A stretch of 64,000 nt of DNA from Candidatus Leptovillus affinis (GCA_016705235.1 JADIYP010000003.1:1-64000), one strand, 5' to 3'; positions 1 to 9,406 are shown, counted from the first letter of the stretch. The notes: generated from the letters alone by a model not told the origin. Translations and numbers: made by a program.

Positions 1-1030
1 TCTTCATTAAACCAATATCGCGAGCGGCACAAAGATGGTAAGATGGGGCGCACGGTGGAAGAAACGACCTGGTAGTCAACGGCGAAATTCCCAATCCCGG
101 CTACCGGGTTCGTGGGTTGGCGCTCTGATGATTGTGATCCCGGTGGCGGCTGTCTTTCGCGCTTTTAATAAACCGCTCTCCTTTTTCTGGCGCTCAGCGC
201 GGTCGATTTATGTGTTTATTTACACCATCTGGCTCAAGCCGCGCACGTTGTTAAATTTCTTATCGTCTTTACGGCGGGGCGGCGGCACCCCGACCGTGTT
301 CAACAGCGCGCCGCCGCCGGTTCCTGGAACAGCCCTGGCGCGCTGATTCTCGCTCTGATTTTGTTCTTGTGGACGCCGTTCCATTTTGGAGCCTGGCCAT
401 CCTCTACCGTGACGACTATAAACGCCGACGTGCCCATGCTGCCGGTGCACACCACGCCGCGTCAGGCGGCCTGGTAAGGTGATGTCGCATACCGCGCCCA
501 CCTGTGTTTTGGCCTGGGGCTGACTTTTTCCCGTTTTAGGCTGGGCTTATTTTGTGCCGATGCTGGCGGCGACGGTAAGACTGTTTGTGCGCAACGTGCG
601 GCAGCATCCGTGACCTTGAAAAATGCGCAGCTTGTTTATTTCTTCCAATATCTACCTGACTGTGTTGATGGCGTTATTATCCCAGCGCCGTTTTGCCCGG
701 CGTGTTTTTAAGCTGACCAGCGTGTTTAGATGGTTGGCGCTGGTTGGCCAACCATCTGGCGGGACCGTGCCCACCCCCTAATGCTTACCGTTGCCCTCTA
801 CACAAAAGCGGGCGCCAGAGCCTGTTGTGATGAAAGTCGAAGGCAGGAGTGGCGCAGTTGGCGCTGGGAAGTATCCCCATCACCTGCTGGAAGTAGACGC
901 CAGCTAGGATGCAGAGTTGTTTGCCCCGCTGTCGGTCGGCACATTTCCGGTGGTGGCGGTTGGCACGGCGACCTTGAAAGCGCCGATAACGGCCGCTGCC
1001 CTGACCCCGCCTTGCGCACGGCCGTTTCAC
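1..1030 (+). other. frame-broken stretch, no gene recognised
   Basis: No open frame longer than about 100 codons can be trusted here. Short hydrophobic stretches read in one forward frame around 120-250 and 540-690 suggest that a membrane protein was once encoded on the + strand, but I could not restore a continuous frame or recognise a family. The same kind of indel damage is seen in the recognisable genes immediately downstream, so this may be coding DNA obscured by sequence errors rather than true spacer. Confidence 0.3.
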
Positions 1031-1034
1031 CAAT

Positions 1035-1971
1035 CCCCATGCCGCGCTGCCCATCGACGTCTTGTGCCTGGGTCACGCCGCCACGATCTTACCTTTATGC
1101 CGTCTCCCATCACCGCGCCCGATGAGGAAAAGCGTCGCCGACGGTTTGGTGAGCTGCGGCGGTGGCCCGGACCCCAACAACGCCGTAGCGCTGTCCGCTC
1201 CGGCTCGGCAGGCGCAGCGCCTTTTGCCGGCTACCTGGGCCGGGATGGCAATATGGCGACCTGCATCTGGCCAAGTGCCGCAGGCGGCAGGCGTGGATGC
1301 GCGGCTGGTGGTACGCAGCGCCGGACCCGGCGCGCTATGGAAGTGATTGGCCAAGTAGACGGACATCGCTCCTGGTCAATTATCGTGGAGACACCACGGC
1401 CGTTACCCCCAGACGTCGTCTCGACCCACCATTTTCCAGCCCCAGGTTATCCCTGTTCGACGGTTTGGAGCCGGATGCATCGCTGCCGGCTGCCCGGTGA
1501 GCGCAGGCGCAGGGCATTCCCTCGGAGTTGGTGCCGGGTCGGTGCATCGCGGCACGATGGCGCTGGTGGACCAATTGGATTTTGTGGTGGCTTCGGCCAA
1601 ATTTGGCCTGGAATATGGCGGTGCGCCGGATGCGGAAGCAACCAGATTTCCTACCTGGCGCGGATGGCGGGAACGGCCAGTCATCACCCTGGGCGAAACA
1701 TGGATTGAGTCTCAGGGCAAAGGGTGCGGCGATGGGCAAATTATCGGCGTTTGCGGTGACGACCATCGTTGCACGGCGCCGGCGACGCTTTCCACGGAGC
1801 GCCTTACGTATGGCCTGGCGGCGGGGTTCCTGGCAGGAAGCACCGCGGTATGCCAGTGCGGCGGCGGCGTTGTGCTGCGCCACAATCGGCGCGCAGGTTG
1901 GCGCCTGCCATCGGGGACGGCCCGTGGCCGTCTCTCGCCCGCCTCAACAAATCCTTAGAAACCTCCTCTGA
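1035..1971 (+). pseudogene. PfkB-family sugar kinase, broken by many frameshifts
   Basis: Reading across the three forward frames recovers an ordered set of ribokinase/PfkB family signatures: an N-terminal strand DVLCLGHAA near 1050, ADGLVSCGGGP near 1140, GYLGRDG near 1230, SLLVNYRGDT near 1370, FDGLEPDASLPAA near 1460, AGSVHRGTMALVDQLDFVVASAKF near 1510-1600 (in part), YLARMAG near 1655, ITLGE near 1685, and the catalytic anion-hole motif GAGDAFHGA near 1780, followed by YGLAAGF and YASAAAALCC. Such enzymes phosphorylate sugars or nucleosides with ATP, with the Asp of GAGD as catalytic base. At least six frame changes are needed over about 930 bp. Because the motifs themselves are well preserved, sequence error is at least as likely as true gene death. 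Substrate cannot be told. Confidence 0.75.
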
Positions 1972-2045
1972 TTGTTGATTTTTATCACGCATACCTGCCC
2001 AACTCGTTAAGGTAAACCTGCTGATTGACTGGCGGAGCTTATCAG

Positions 2046-2110
2046 GAGAATGCGGAGTACGCGGAGTTTGTACCAGAGAAAACCTTCGCGACCTCTCCGC
2101 CCTCCGCGGT
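2046..2110. repeat. imperfect CGGAG/CTCCG inverted repeat
   Basis: The spacer between the kinase and the ABC genes holds an imperfect dyad: GAATGCGGAGTACGCGGAG on the left and CTCTCCGCCCTCCGCGG on the right. A longer relative of the same composition (GCGGAGTT, GAGTTACGCAGAG) lies at 42266-42362, so this is probably a dispersed repeat family rather than a site belonging to the neighbouring genes. Confidence 0.5.
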
Positions 2111-2234
2111 AAATCTGGGAAGTGTCAGTCAAGTAAGTTAAACTCCCATTTGTCGAATTTTTAATGGTCTAAGCGCTCTGGCTTTTGTTTTGTTTATTTC
2201 CTGAGGCCGGGTTCATGGACAATTTAAACGGTAC

Positions 2235-2966
2235 GCTTATCATCGAGATCAAGAAGACGTTTATCAAATTGCTTCCCGGTGGGCGATGCGGAAAGTACGG
2301 TGTTGAAAGGCATCAGCACAGCCGTGCAAGAAGAGCGGGATTTGTGTGCATTGTCGGTCATCTGGCAATGGAAATCCGGCGTTGCTCAACATGATTACAG
2401 GCATCGATCACCCGTCTGAAGGCGAAGTGATCGTGACCGGGGGGCCGGTGCACACCATGAGCGAAAATCGACTGGCGGCCTGGCGCGGCGAACATTTGGG
2501 CATTATTTTCCCAGTTTCCCAACTCCGCCCGCCCTGAACTTGCTGCAAAATGTGATACCGCCCATGGTTTTGTCGAAAAACCTTACCAACCAAAACAACG
2601 GCGTGAACGGGCCTGAATTTACTAGATACCGTGGGTTGGCCGATCAGGCCACGCGAACTGCCGTCAGCAGGTCTCCGGCGGACAGCAGCAGGGCCGCCAT
2701 CGCCCGCGCCCTGGCAAACGACCCGCCCTTGCTGGTGGCCGACGAACCACCGGCAATCTGGACACCAAAACTTCAGAGATGTCTTCCAACTGTCTAGCGA
2801 CCAGGTGATCAGGGCAAAAACGATGCTGATGGTGACGCACAGCCGCAGTCTGGCGGCCCGCCGTTTGCCGCGGACGGTTATTGAGATACGTGACAGCCGT
2901 AATCTTCAGCAACCAACGTACAACCCCTTGAGCCCCAACACTGAACACCCTTACCAACACTCGTAA
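2235..2966 (+). pseudogene. ABC transporter ATPase (LolD/MacB type), frame-broken
   Basis: Restoring frames gives a near full-length ABC ATPase of about 240 residues: an opening IIEIK, the Walker A region SGNG(K)S followed by LLNMITGIDHPSEGEVIV near 2360-2430, GEHLGIIF near 2490, the signature SGGQQQ near 2677 with RAAIARALANDPPLLVADEP, the D-loop NLDTKTSE near 2755 and the switch MVTH near 2828. TLLNMITGID and the SGGQQQ-type signature are typical of the LolD/MacB/FtsE exporter class, which powers FtsX-like permeases; the permease follows directly. Five or more frame changes are required. Key motifs survive, so this could be a live gene with poor base calls. Confidence 0.8.
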
Positions 2967-2972
2967 GCGTTA

Positions 2973-5404
2973 TCTGGATTAAAGTTTTGGGCGATATCTG
3001 GCGGCACAAAGCCCGCACCTTCCTGGCGGTGTTGAGTATTGGGCTCAGGCGTGTTGCCATTGGCAGATATTTGGGCTGGTGGACCAACGCAAGCACGATG
3101 GATCTGAACAGGTCGGTCGGCCCTCGCACATGAATATCGTTCTACGGGGGACCATCGACCGCGACACGGCGCGTCATTGCACATCCCCGGCGTGGCGGGT
3201 AGTGAACTGCTGAACGTCCCGTCGGTGCATTACAAACGGGGGGAAACGGCCGTTGGGAAGGCGCCACCATCGTCATGCGCGACGACCACGAAAACAAGCT
3301 CTACGACTGGGTGTGTTGAAAGAAGGGGCATGGCCTGAAGGTAGCAAATCGGCGTGGAGCGCATTACCAGCGATTATTTACGGCATGGTCATCGGCGACG
3401 AAGTGATTTTTGAGCTAGACGGCACAAACGGGGCTTTTGCCGATTACCGGCAAAATTCGGCACCTCCGTTTGTGCCGCCGCCCGACTTTGGCGGCACGCT
3501 ATTTCTTTGTCGATGCCGGGGTCTGGCCCGTTTTGGTATTCCCCAAGGGCACTTTCACAGATGTGGGTGCGCGTGGAACCCTACAGCGAAGACTATGCCC
3601 GCGGACCAGCGGCGGCGAGTCAAAGAACAGTTGGCCAAACAAAATCTGGGCGTGGCGGTGACCATTTTCAGGAACCAGATGAGCATTGGGGACGGCCGTT
3701 TCTGCCGAGGCATCACCTCGTTTGCAAATTTTGGCTGTGGTCTCGCTGCTCACGAGCGTGATCATTGTCGCCAACACCATGACCAACATCATCCCAGCAA
3801 ACCGACCAGATGGCGTCATTAAAGCGGATTGGCGGCCAATCGGGCCTGATTGTGCAGGTCTTTCTGGCCGGTGTGCTGATCTCGGCTGTCTGGCACTGGC
3901 GATGGCTCTGCCTACCGGCATGATCGCCGCCTATCAGGCCGGCAAATGGTTCCTGGAGCTGTTCAACATCGATTATGAAACCTTCTAATTTTCCCAGCCG
4001 GGCCGTTTTTTTGCAGATTTAGCGGCATGTTGTTGCGCCGATGGTGGCCGCTGTGTGGCCGGTGTTAAGCCGGGCGGCCATCTCCGTACGGGAAGCCATC
4101 GCCTCTATGGCATTGGCGGCGATTTTGGCTGTCTAGCTGGATCCAGCCATCGAAAAATTGGGCGAGAAAGTGCTGCCCTCGCCCTATCCCATTGCTTTGG
4201 GCAATATGTTCCGGCCGCAAAGGACGGTTGGCGCTGACGCAGTTGGTGCTGATCTTGGCCGGAACGGATGTTCTTGATGACCGTGTACGCTGGCAAGACT
4301 CCATGACCTTTACTCTGGATAACGAATTGGACCGGCGGCATTACGACATGCGGATTTTCTTTGCTTCAGGTGCAAGCTGGCCGATCAGGTGGAAACAATT
4401 GCCCAGGAGGCCGAATGTGGCGGCGGCCGAAGCGTGGTATACCGTTTCGGGCACGGTGCTGCGCGAAGGGGAAACGGGTGCAAGACACTGACGGTTTGGG
4501 GCAGAAGTGTATGCGGCATCCCGCAAGGCAGCGCGATGTACCAGCCGTATATTGTAAACTGCCGTTGGCTGTCCCCACAGATGTCAAACCCGCGTCGCCG
4601 TTATCAGCCAGGATACGGCCGAATTTAACAACCTGCGTGGGCGACACGATCACCATCGACTTTGGCAATTTGGGCACGGCGGATTGGGAAGTGATTGGCA
4701 CGTACCAGATGCTAACGGCCAAATCCGATTTCGACAGACCCAATTTATGCCCCGGCAACGGCCGTGGTGGATGTGACCAAAAAAGCCAACCGCGCCAACC
4801 AGATTGTTATCCGCACCGTTCAGCACGATGGGGAGTTTACGGCCGTGATGAACGCCTGAACGACATCTACAAAACACGCGGCGTAGAAACCAGCGCTTTC
4901 TTCAGCCGCACCAAAGCCGCCGACGCCGAATATGCCTTCAACCAGTTCAACATCATCAACAGCATGTTGTTTGGCCTGGCCTTGGTGATGGGCGTGGTCG
5001 GCGGCATTGGCCTGATGGGGTCCTTATGGATCAGCGTGGTGGAGCGCACGCGGGAAATTGGCGTGCTGCGGTCTATCGGGGCGCAGTCGCCCACCATCAT
5101 GACCATGTTTGTGATGGAAGGAGTGCTGCAAGGCATCATGAGCTGGCTGGTGGCTGTGCCGGTAGCCTCTTTGGTGGCGCGCCCGATGGCCAACATCCTC
5201 GACCAGACCATCCTAAAAATTGACCTTGATTTTGCTTTTAGTTACAGCGGGGTAGTTATCTGGCTGGTGGCTATTCTGGCGATTGCTTTTCTGGCGTCGT
5301 TGATTCCGGCGCACGCGGCGACCTGCGCATCAGCGTGCGCCAAAGTCTGGCGTATGGATAGGGTGGGGACTGGGAGACTGGGGATTGGGAGACTGGGAGA
5401 TTAA
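2973..5404 (+). pseudogene. FtsX/MacB-like ABC permease, frame-broken
   Basis: The opening KVLGDIW(R)HKARTFLAVLSIG near 2980-3040 is the typical first transmembrane helix of MacB/FtsX-type permeases. Further pieces appear in alternating frames up to 4360, and from 4361 to 5404 a single frame is open. It contains a large extracytoplasmic part and then the classic C-terminal core: FGLALVMGVVGGIGLMGSL, ISVVERTREIGVLRSIGA, a helix around GVLQGIMSWLVAVPVA and a last helix ending IAFLASLIPAHAA. Total length of about 800 residues fits the family. Together with the upstream ATPase it would form an exporter for lipids, peptides or macrolide-like compounds. The true C-terminus should read ...PAHAATRISVRQSLAYE, but one more frame change lets the frame run into the downstream GGGGACTGGGAGACTGG repeat. 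Confidence 0.8.
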
Positions 5405-5428
5405 TCGTCCTTAATTTGTAACGATACA

Positions 5429-5720
5429 GACCCCAAGGGTTTGTTGTCGAGAAATTGGAATAGTTGGGCATCAAACCCTTGGGGTCTTGCCAGAGAAACC
5501 TATACAGACCCCAAGGGTTTGTTCTCGAGAAATTGGAATAGTTGGGCATCAAACCCTTGGGGTCTTGCCAGAGAAACTTGTACAGACCCCAAGGGTTTGT
5601 TCTCGAGAATTTAGATTAGTTGGGCATCAAACCCTTGGGGTCTTGCCAGAGAAACTTGTACAGACCCCAAGGGTTTGTTCTCGAGAATTTAGATTAGTTG
5701 GGCATCAAACCCTTGGGGTC
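5429..5720. repeat. tandem array of four 78-bp hairpin units (family A)
   Basis: Four copies of an inverted repeat with arms GACCCCAAGGGTTT and AAACCCTTGGGGTC lie at 5429-5486, 5507-5564, 5585-5642 and 5663-5720, exactly 78 bp apart. The loop varies slightly (AAATTGGAATAGTTGGGC against ATTTAGATTAGTTGGGC) and each unit is followed by TTGCCAGAGAAAC. Copies 1/2 and 3/4 are nearly identical pairs, which suggests stepwise duplication. Single relatives occur at 8544, 13098, 14807, 28630, 31029 and 55790. Each unit would fold into a long stem in RNA. The array fills the spacer between the permease and the HIT gene. Confidence 0.95.
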
Positions 5721-6126
5721 TTGCCAGAGAAACCTGACCAATTACTTTAATCTTTAATTTTGTTTCCGCAGTGCCGGAAATCAGGTGGAAAGTGGAGTTG
5801 GGGATGTCCTGGTAGGAACCGCCATTGGCGATCAGGCGATAGCCGGCAGTTTCCAGGTCCAATTCGGCGACCAGGCTTTGCACGGTGGGAATCAGGTCGC
5901 CTAAGAAGTCGAAATCGGTCGCTTGCCAGGCCATCAGGTTGGGGATGCTGCGTTTTGGGACGATGAGAATGTGGACCGGATACGCCGGGCGGGGATGGGG
6001 AAAAGCGACCAGCGACGCAGTTTCGCGCAGGCGATCAACAGGTAGCAAGAAGCTCATGTGGGTAAAAGCCGACCCATGAAAAGCCCGCAGCAGGGTGCGG
6101 GCCAGCCAAACAGACAGTTTCGCCAA
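5689..6126 (-). CDS. HIT-family (histidine triad) protein
   Basis: The protein reads LLPVDRLRETASLVAFPHPRP, then YPVHILIVPKRSIPNL, then a long helix and GYRLIANGGSYQDIP ending in FHLISG, which is the HIT fold of nucleotide hydrolases and transferases. As written the triad is IPNSTFHLIS; one missing C in the C-run and one extra T in the T-run restore IPQLHFHLIS, so the loss of the nucleophilic His looks like an artefact. A leading segment (LSVWLARTLLRAF, MSFLLPVDRL) may be a membrane anchor. No ATG precedes Met at 6057, so a TTG at 6126 just after the upstream stop is proposed. The last residues (VSLARPQGFDAQLI) are encoded by hairpin repeat DNA, so the native C-terminus has probably been replaced or extended. 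Confidence 0.75.
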   Translation of the reverse strand: MAKLSVWLARTLLRAFHGSAFTHMSFLLPVDRLRETASLVAFPHPRPAYPVHILIVPKRSIPNLMAWQATDFDFLGDLIPTVQSLVAELDLETAGYRLIANGGSYQDIPNSTFHLISGTAETKLKIKVIGQVSLARPQGFDAQLI

Positions 6127-6128
6127 AA

Positions 6129-6363
6129 TCAGGGGCCAAACCGATCGAGTACCGGCGCATAGAAGCAGCGACAACCATCCGGATGTGAGCAACCTTCGTG
6201 AGGCAGTTCGGGGACTTCGTCGAATTCGTACGCGCCTTCCAGCGCTTTGCAAACGGGGCAGGCGTCGTTGGAGGCGAGAATGCGCACCTTGGTTGCCAGC
6301 CCGTGGCGGATTTTTTTCTAAAGCGGTCTTTTGTTCGGCTCGTTTATCGACTACAGCAGCCAT
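6129..6363 (-). CDS. small Cys-rich protein, one frameshift
   Basis: An ATG at 6363 with a good AAAGGAGAA ribosome site opens MAAVVDKRAEQKTALEK. After one base change in the seven-T run at 6311-6317 the frame continues LATKVRILASNDACPVCKALEG, AYEFDEVPELPHEGCSHPDGCRC and FYAPVLDRFGP, stopping at 6129. About 77 residues. The pattern CPVC ... H-x-x-C-x-H-x-x-x-C-x-C looks like a zinc-binding module; related Cys motifs occur in phage head-morphogenesis C-termini and in small Chloroflexota proteins, but I cannot give a function. Its stop overlaps the presumed start of the HIT gene, so the two are probably co-translated. Confidence 0.65.
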
Positions 6364-6527
6364 ATCGTTCTCCTTTCCGGCTTTGAGGCGTGTAATTTGT
6401 GTCGCCTGGGATTGTACGAGCGAGGGGACAAGCTGACAAGTTTGCAACGGCCGTATCCCTCTCAGCCCTGTCGCATCCATCTCCCCCAAACTGCCATTAT
6501 GGCCCGTGCCCAGCGCCCAATTCCGGT

Positions 6528-7316
6528 CTATGGTTGTTCGATCAAGCTGTTGCACGGTTCCGGGCTAACCACGCGCAGAGAAATGCCGCCCATCTCACCT
6601 TCCAGCCGATATTCGCATGTGTACAGCGTGTCGGGCTGCGGTTGGAGCGTGAGGCTGCGGCGGCCAAAATTGACCGTCCAATAGCGGCCAAAATCGCTGC
6701 CGGCCAGATAAATATACCCTGCGCCGAAGTCCTGCATGCTGGCGTTCAGGATGGTGCCCAGGTGGGGCGCGGAGTTAATCCACCAATCCAGCATCGCCGC
6801 CGGATCGACAAAGCCCCAGCCAATAATTTCACCGTAATAATTCAGGTCGTAGCAGGCTTCGCGCATCCGGTCGTCGGGTTGGGTTCCGTCTGAGCCGGTG
6901 TGGCTGGTGATATGGTTGACGGCCATATCCAGACTGTGGCGGCGGGAGGATTGGGTTAATTCGGCGGCGAGGTTGAGGGCGGGGAGGCCATTGTTGGCGC
7001 GCTGCTGGTTAATGCCGCTGCGCACTTCTGCTTCGTAGGCGATGTTGCTGGGAGGGATTTCCGGCGGCGGCACGCAGCCAGACGATGGGGTAGCGGTGGG
7101 TGTGGCGGTAGGCGTGGCCGTCGGCGTTTCCGTGGGGGTTTCGGTGGGGGCGTTGGGGGCAATGGGCAGGTAGCTGCGGACTTCCAGGGTGGGGGTTAGC
7201 CCGATTTGCGCGCCCAGAGGGAGCTGCGTGAGGCTGAATAAAACGCCCAGGAAACTCAGGACGATGGCGGCGATGAGGAACGATTTGTGAGGTGAATTTT
7301 CAGGTGATGGGTTCAT
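6528..7316 (-). CDS. secreted CAP/SCP-domain protein
   Basis: 262 residues starting at ATG 7316 (MNPSPENSPHK). An N-terminal hydrophobic helix (FLIAAIVLSFLGVLFSL) is followed by a low-complexity Thr/Pro/Glu linker (PTETPTETPTATPTATP) and then a CAP domain: INQQRANNGLPALNLAAELTQSSRRHSLDMA, HTGSDGTQPDDRM, YYGEIIGWG, and AMLDWWINSAPHLGTILN. The His in MAVNH, the Glu in GEIIG and the His in SAPH occupy the usual metal/active-site positions. CAP proteins are extracellular with varied roles. The frame is intact although several neighbours are broken. An ACGGCCGT copy sits between the weak GGAGA site and the start codon. Confidence 0.88.
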   Translation of the reverse strand: MNPSPENSPHKSFLIAAIVLSFLGVLFSLTQLPLGAQIGLTPTLEVRSYLPIAPNAPTETPTETPTATPTATPTATPSSGCVPPPEIPPSNIAYEAEVRSGINQQRANNGLPALNLAAELTQSSRRHSLDMAVNHITSHTGSDGTQPDDRMREACYDLNYYGEIIGWGFVDPAAMLDWWINSAPHLGTILNASMQDFGAGYIYLAGSDFGRYWTVNFGRRSLTLQPQPDTLYTCEYRLEGEMGGISLRVVSPEPCNSLIEQP

Positions 7317-7460
7317 GGTTACGGCCGTTTCTCCGCTGGCCTCAATCGACAAAATTTTACAGCTTAATCCGATGTGCATGGGTAAGCCTGCTTTTAAGCC
7401 TGATCAGGTACAATTTTGCCATAACGGGTATGATGGCACAACGGCCGTGCCGCCCACAAC

Positions 7461-7488
7461 TTGACACGCTGGGTGTTAGAGCTATGAT
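7461..7488 (+). promoter_or_regulatory. sigma70-like promoter for DUF5995 gene
   Basis: TTGACA at 7461-7466 and TATGAT at 7483-7488 are separated by 16 bp and lie 37 bp upstream of the ATG at 7525. Confidence 0.6.
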
Positions 7489-7524
7489 TTGCCCGCTTTT
7501 AATGTTTGTCTGGACGAGAGAACC

Positions 7525-8270
7525 ATGACTGGTGAAACAATTGACGACGTAATCCACGATTTAACCGCTATCATTGATGAATGTCGGGAGATGGACAGCC
7601 GCCTCGGTTATTTTCCGGCGATGTACCGCAAGGTGACAGCGCAGATAAAGGAAGGGTGGAGAACGGCCGTTTTGAAGACGGTCCGCGCATGATCCAGCTA
7701 GACGTTGTGTTTGCCCAACGGTATATTGACGCTTACCGGCAGTATCGCCAGGGCAAGCAGCCAACCCGCGCCTGGGCTTATACCTTTGAGCGCACCGAAG
7801 ACCCGCAGCCAACTGTTTTGCAGCATTTGTTATTGGGCATGAACGCCCACATCAACCTGGATTTGGGCATTGCCGCCGCTGAAGTGTGCCGTGAGTGCGA
7901 GATAGTACCGCTGAAAAATGACTTTTTTGCAGTCAACCAGGTGCTTGCCGGGTTGTTGGATGAAGTGCAGGATGGCGTAAACCAATCCTCGCCGCTTTTT
8001 CAGATGATGGACACGCTCGGCGGCAGCGCGGACGAGGCGCTGGGCAATTTTAGCATCCGGCGCGCGCGTCATGCAGCCTGGGAGAAGGCGCTGGCCCTAC
8101 ACGCGCAGCCCGTGGCAGCGCGGGCTGCGCTTATTGAGCGTTATGATCAGGCGACGAGTTTGTTGGCGAAAGTGATCTGCCCGCCGTTTTATGTGGTGCA
8201 GCGGGTGACGGCCGTGATCAATCAGCCAGACCCGCCATCGCCGCGCGAAATCATCGACGCGCTGGCCTGA
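7525..8270 (+). CDS. DUF5995-like protein, one frameshift
   Basis: MTGETIDDVIHDLTAIIDECREMDSRLGYFPAMYRKVTAQIKEG runs to about 7655. The rest is in another frame: VENGRFEDGPRMIQLDVVFAQRYIDAYRQYRQGKQPTRAW, then LLLGMNAHINLDLGIAAAEV and so on to 8270. Adding one G to the GGG run at 7653-7655 joins them into a protein of about 248 residues. FFAxMYxxVT, the F(A)xRYLxA segment and GMNAHINxDL are hallmarks of the DUF5995 family, found in Chloroflexota and Actinobacteria. It is predicted helical and cytosolic, possibly metal-binding through conserved His; no reaction is known to me. Confidence 0.78.
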
Positions 8271-8290
8271 CGCAGAGCCGACAAGGGTGT

Positions 8291-8494
8291 TATAATTTGT
8301 TCATGCCTTTTCTGGTTTGTTTTATCGTTTTGCTTTTGTGGGGCCTGTGGGTTGGGCTGGTGCAATTAGCCCCGGCCGTGCGGGTTTCCATCCCCTGGTT
8401 GATTCTCCTCGCCCATTATTTTTGTCGCTGGCCGGTCTGGTGGTGGATACGGCCGTGCCGCATCACGCATTTCCCCTTTCTTGTTGTCTCCTGA
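8291..8494 (+). CDS. possible small membrane protein behind a leaderless-type promoter
   Basis: A perfect TATAAT at 8291-8296 is followed after six bases by ATG at 8303, which would place the transcription start at or next to the initiation codon. The 63-residue frame begins MPFLVCFIVLLLWGLWVGLVQLAPAV, a convincing hydrophobic helix, then turns odd (CRWPVWWWIRPCRITHF), probably because of a frame break near 8425; the alternative frame reads SLAGLVVDTAVPHHAFPL and stops at 8499. I do not recognise it. The rest of the 390-bp gap to the next gene contains only a hairpin repeat at 8544-8607. Confidence 0.35.
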   Translation, partial: YNLFMPFLVCFIVLLLWGLWVGLVQLAPAVRVSIPWLILLAHYFCRWPVWWWIRPCRITHFPFLVVS

Positions 8495-8543
8495 ATTAGC
8501 CACAAACGGCTTGCTGTTGGTGGCAGATTGTTGGCTTACCTCA

Positions 8544-8607
8544 TAAACCCAAAGGGTTTTCCGAATCAACGGTTGCTTTCGAGAGGTTGGTTAAACCCTT
8601 TGGGTTT
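8544..8607. repeat. divergent family A hairpin
   Basis: Arms AAACCCAAAGGGTTTT and AAACCCTTTGGGTTTT enclose a loop containing GCTTTCGAGAGGTTGG. It is a variant of the GACCCCAAGGGTTT hairpin seen at 5429 and elsewhere, with the outer GACC/GGTC lost. Confidence 0.7.
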
Positions 8608-8659
8608 TGGGGTACGTGTCATACGTTAGCATTAAACGAATTCTTTCAGGAGATGACAA

Positions 8660-9342
8660 ATGAATCAAATTTCCCTTAAACTTGGCTTTTGGGCGGCGGC
8701 AGGCAGCGCCGTGACCTATATCATTTTTACGGTTTGTTTTGTGGCCATTCTGGCTGTGCAGCCCTTGTTTGTCTGGACGACTATGGCTGATTTTGTGGTG
8801 TATGCGCAGGGGAACGGCCGTTTCTTCCAATACCTGGCGCAGGCTTCCATGCTTATATTCGGCGTGTTATACGTGGTGGCGTTAAACAGCATCCACGAGA
8901 TGGCCCCCGCCGACAAGAAAATTCTCACCCGCAACAGTCTCAGTTTTGGCTTGATTTTGCCACGCTTATTGGCGTCAACTACTTCGTGCAAATTAGCGCT
9001 GTGCGCTTTAACCTGCAAATGGGACAGTTTGCCGGATTGGAACAGGTGTTACAGGCCAACCCATTCTCGGCCATGTCGGCCATCAATATGCTGGGTTTTA
9101 CGCTGTTTTTTGGCCTGTCATCGCTGTTTGTCGCGCCGGTTTTCAGCGGCGGGCGGCTGGAAATGGTCATCCGAACGGCCTTTTTGGCCAATGGGGTGTT
9201 TGTTTTGGTGGGCGGCGTGAGTTACCTGTTTCAATGGCTCATCGTGTTGTTTTTGACAATAAATCTTGGCATGGGCGCGGCCATGATGGTGGCGGTGGTC
9301 GCCCTGGCGATCTGGTTTCGGCGGCTGATGGGGGAAATGTGA
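8660..9342 (+). CDS. multi-pass membrane protein of unknown function, one frameshift
   Basis: AGGAGATGACAA precedes ATG 8660. The first frame gives MNQISLKLGFWAAAGSAVTYIIFTVCFVAILAVQPLFVW and further to KILTRNSLS near 8945. The second frame resumes at DFATLIGVNYFVQISAVRFNLQMG and continues to 9342. One indel near 8950 joins them into about 227 residues. Six hydrophobic helices can be seen, with a conserved-looking QISAVRFNLQ segment between helices 3 and 4. I do not recognise a named family. It stands alone, followed by a GTGATGCGTGA repeat block. Confidence 0.7.
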
Positions 9343-9406
9343 TGCGTGAGGCGTGATGCGTGAGGTCTTCGGGAGCAAGAATCACGCATCACGTAACACG
9401 CATCAC
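9341..9406. repeat. GATGCGTGA iteron block (family B)
   Basis: The + strand reads GTGATGCGTGAGGCGTGATGCGTGAGG, then an 18-bp spacer, then ATCACGCATCACGTAACACGCATCACC. The two halves are near-complements, so the block can fold back on itself. Equivalent blocks lie at 18938, 22966, 32868, 36938 and 63448. The first bases overlap the stop codon of the preceding gene. Confidence 0.85.

Noticed and set aside
5429..5720. CRISPR array
   Set aside because: Regular 78-bp spacing but the repeat is a long palindrome and the parts between are also near-identical; no cas genes nearby.
5760..5830. HIT protein apparently lacking the nucleophilic histidine (NSTFHLIS)
   Set aside because: Adding one C to CCCC and removing one T from TTT restores QLHFHLIS; such paired homopolymer errors are common in this part of the window, so loss of catalysis is not credible.
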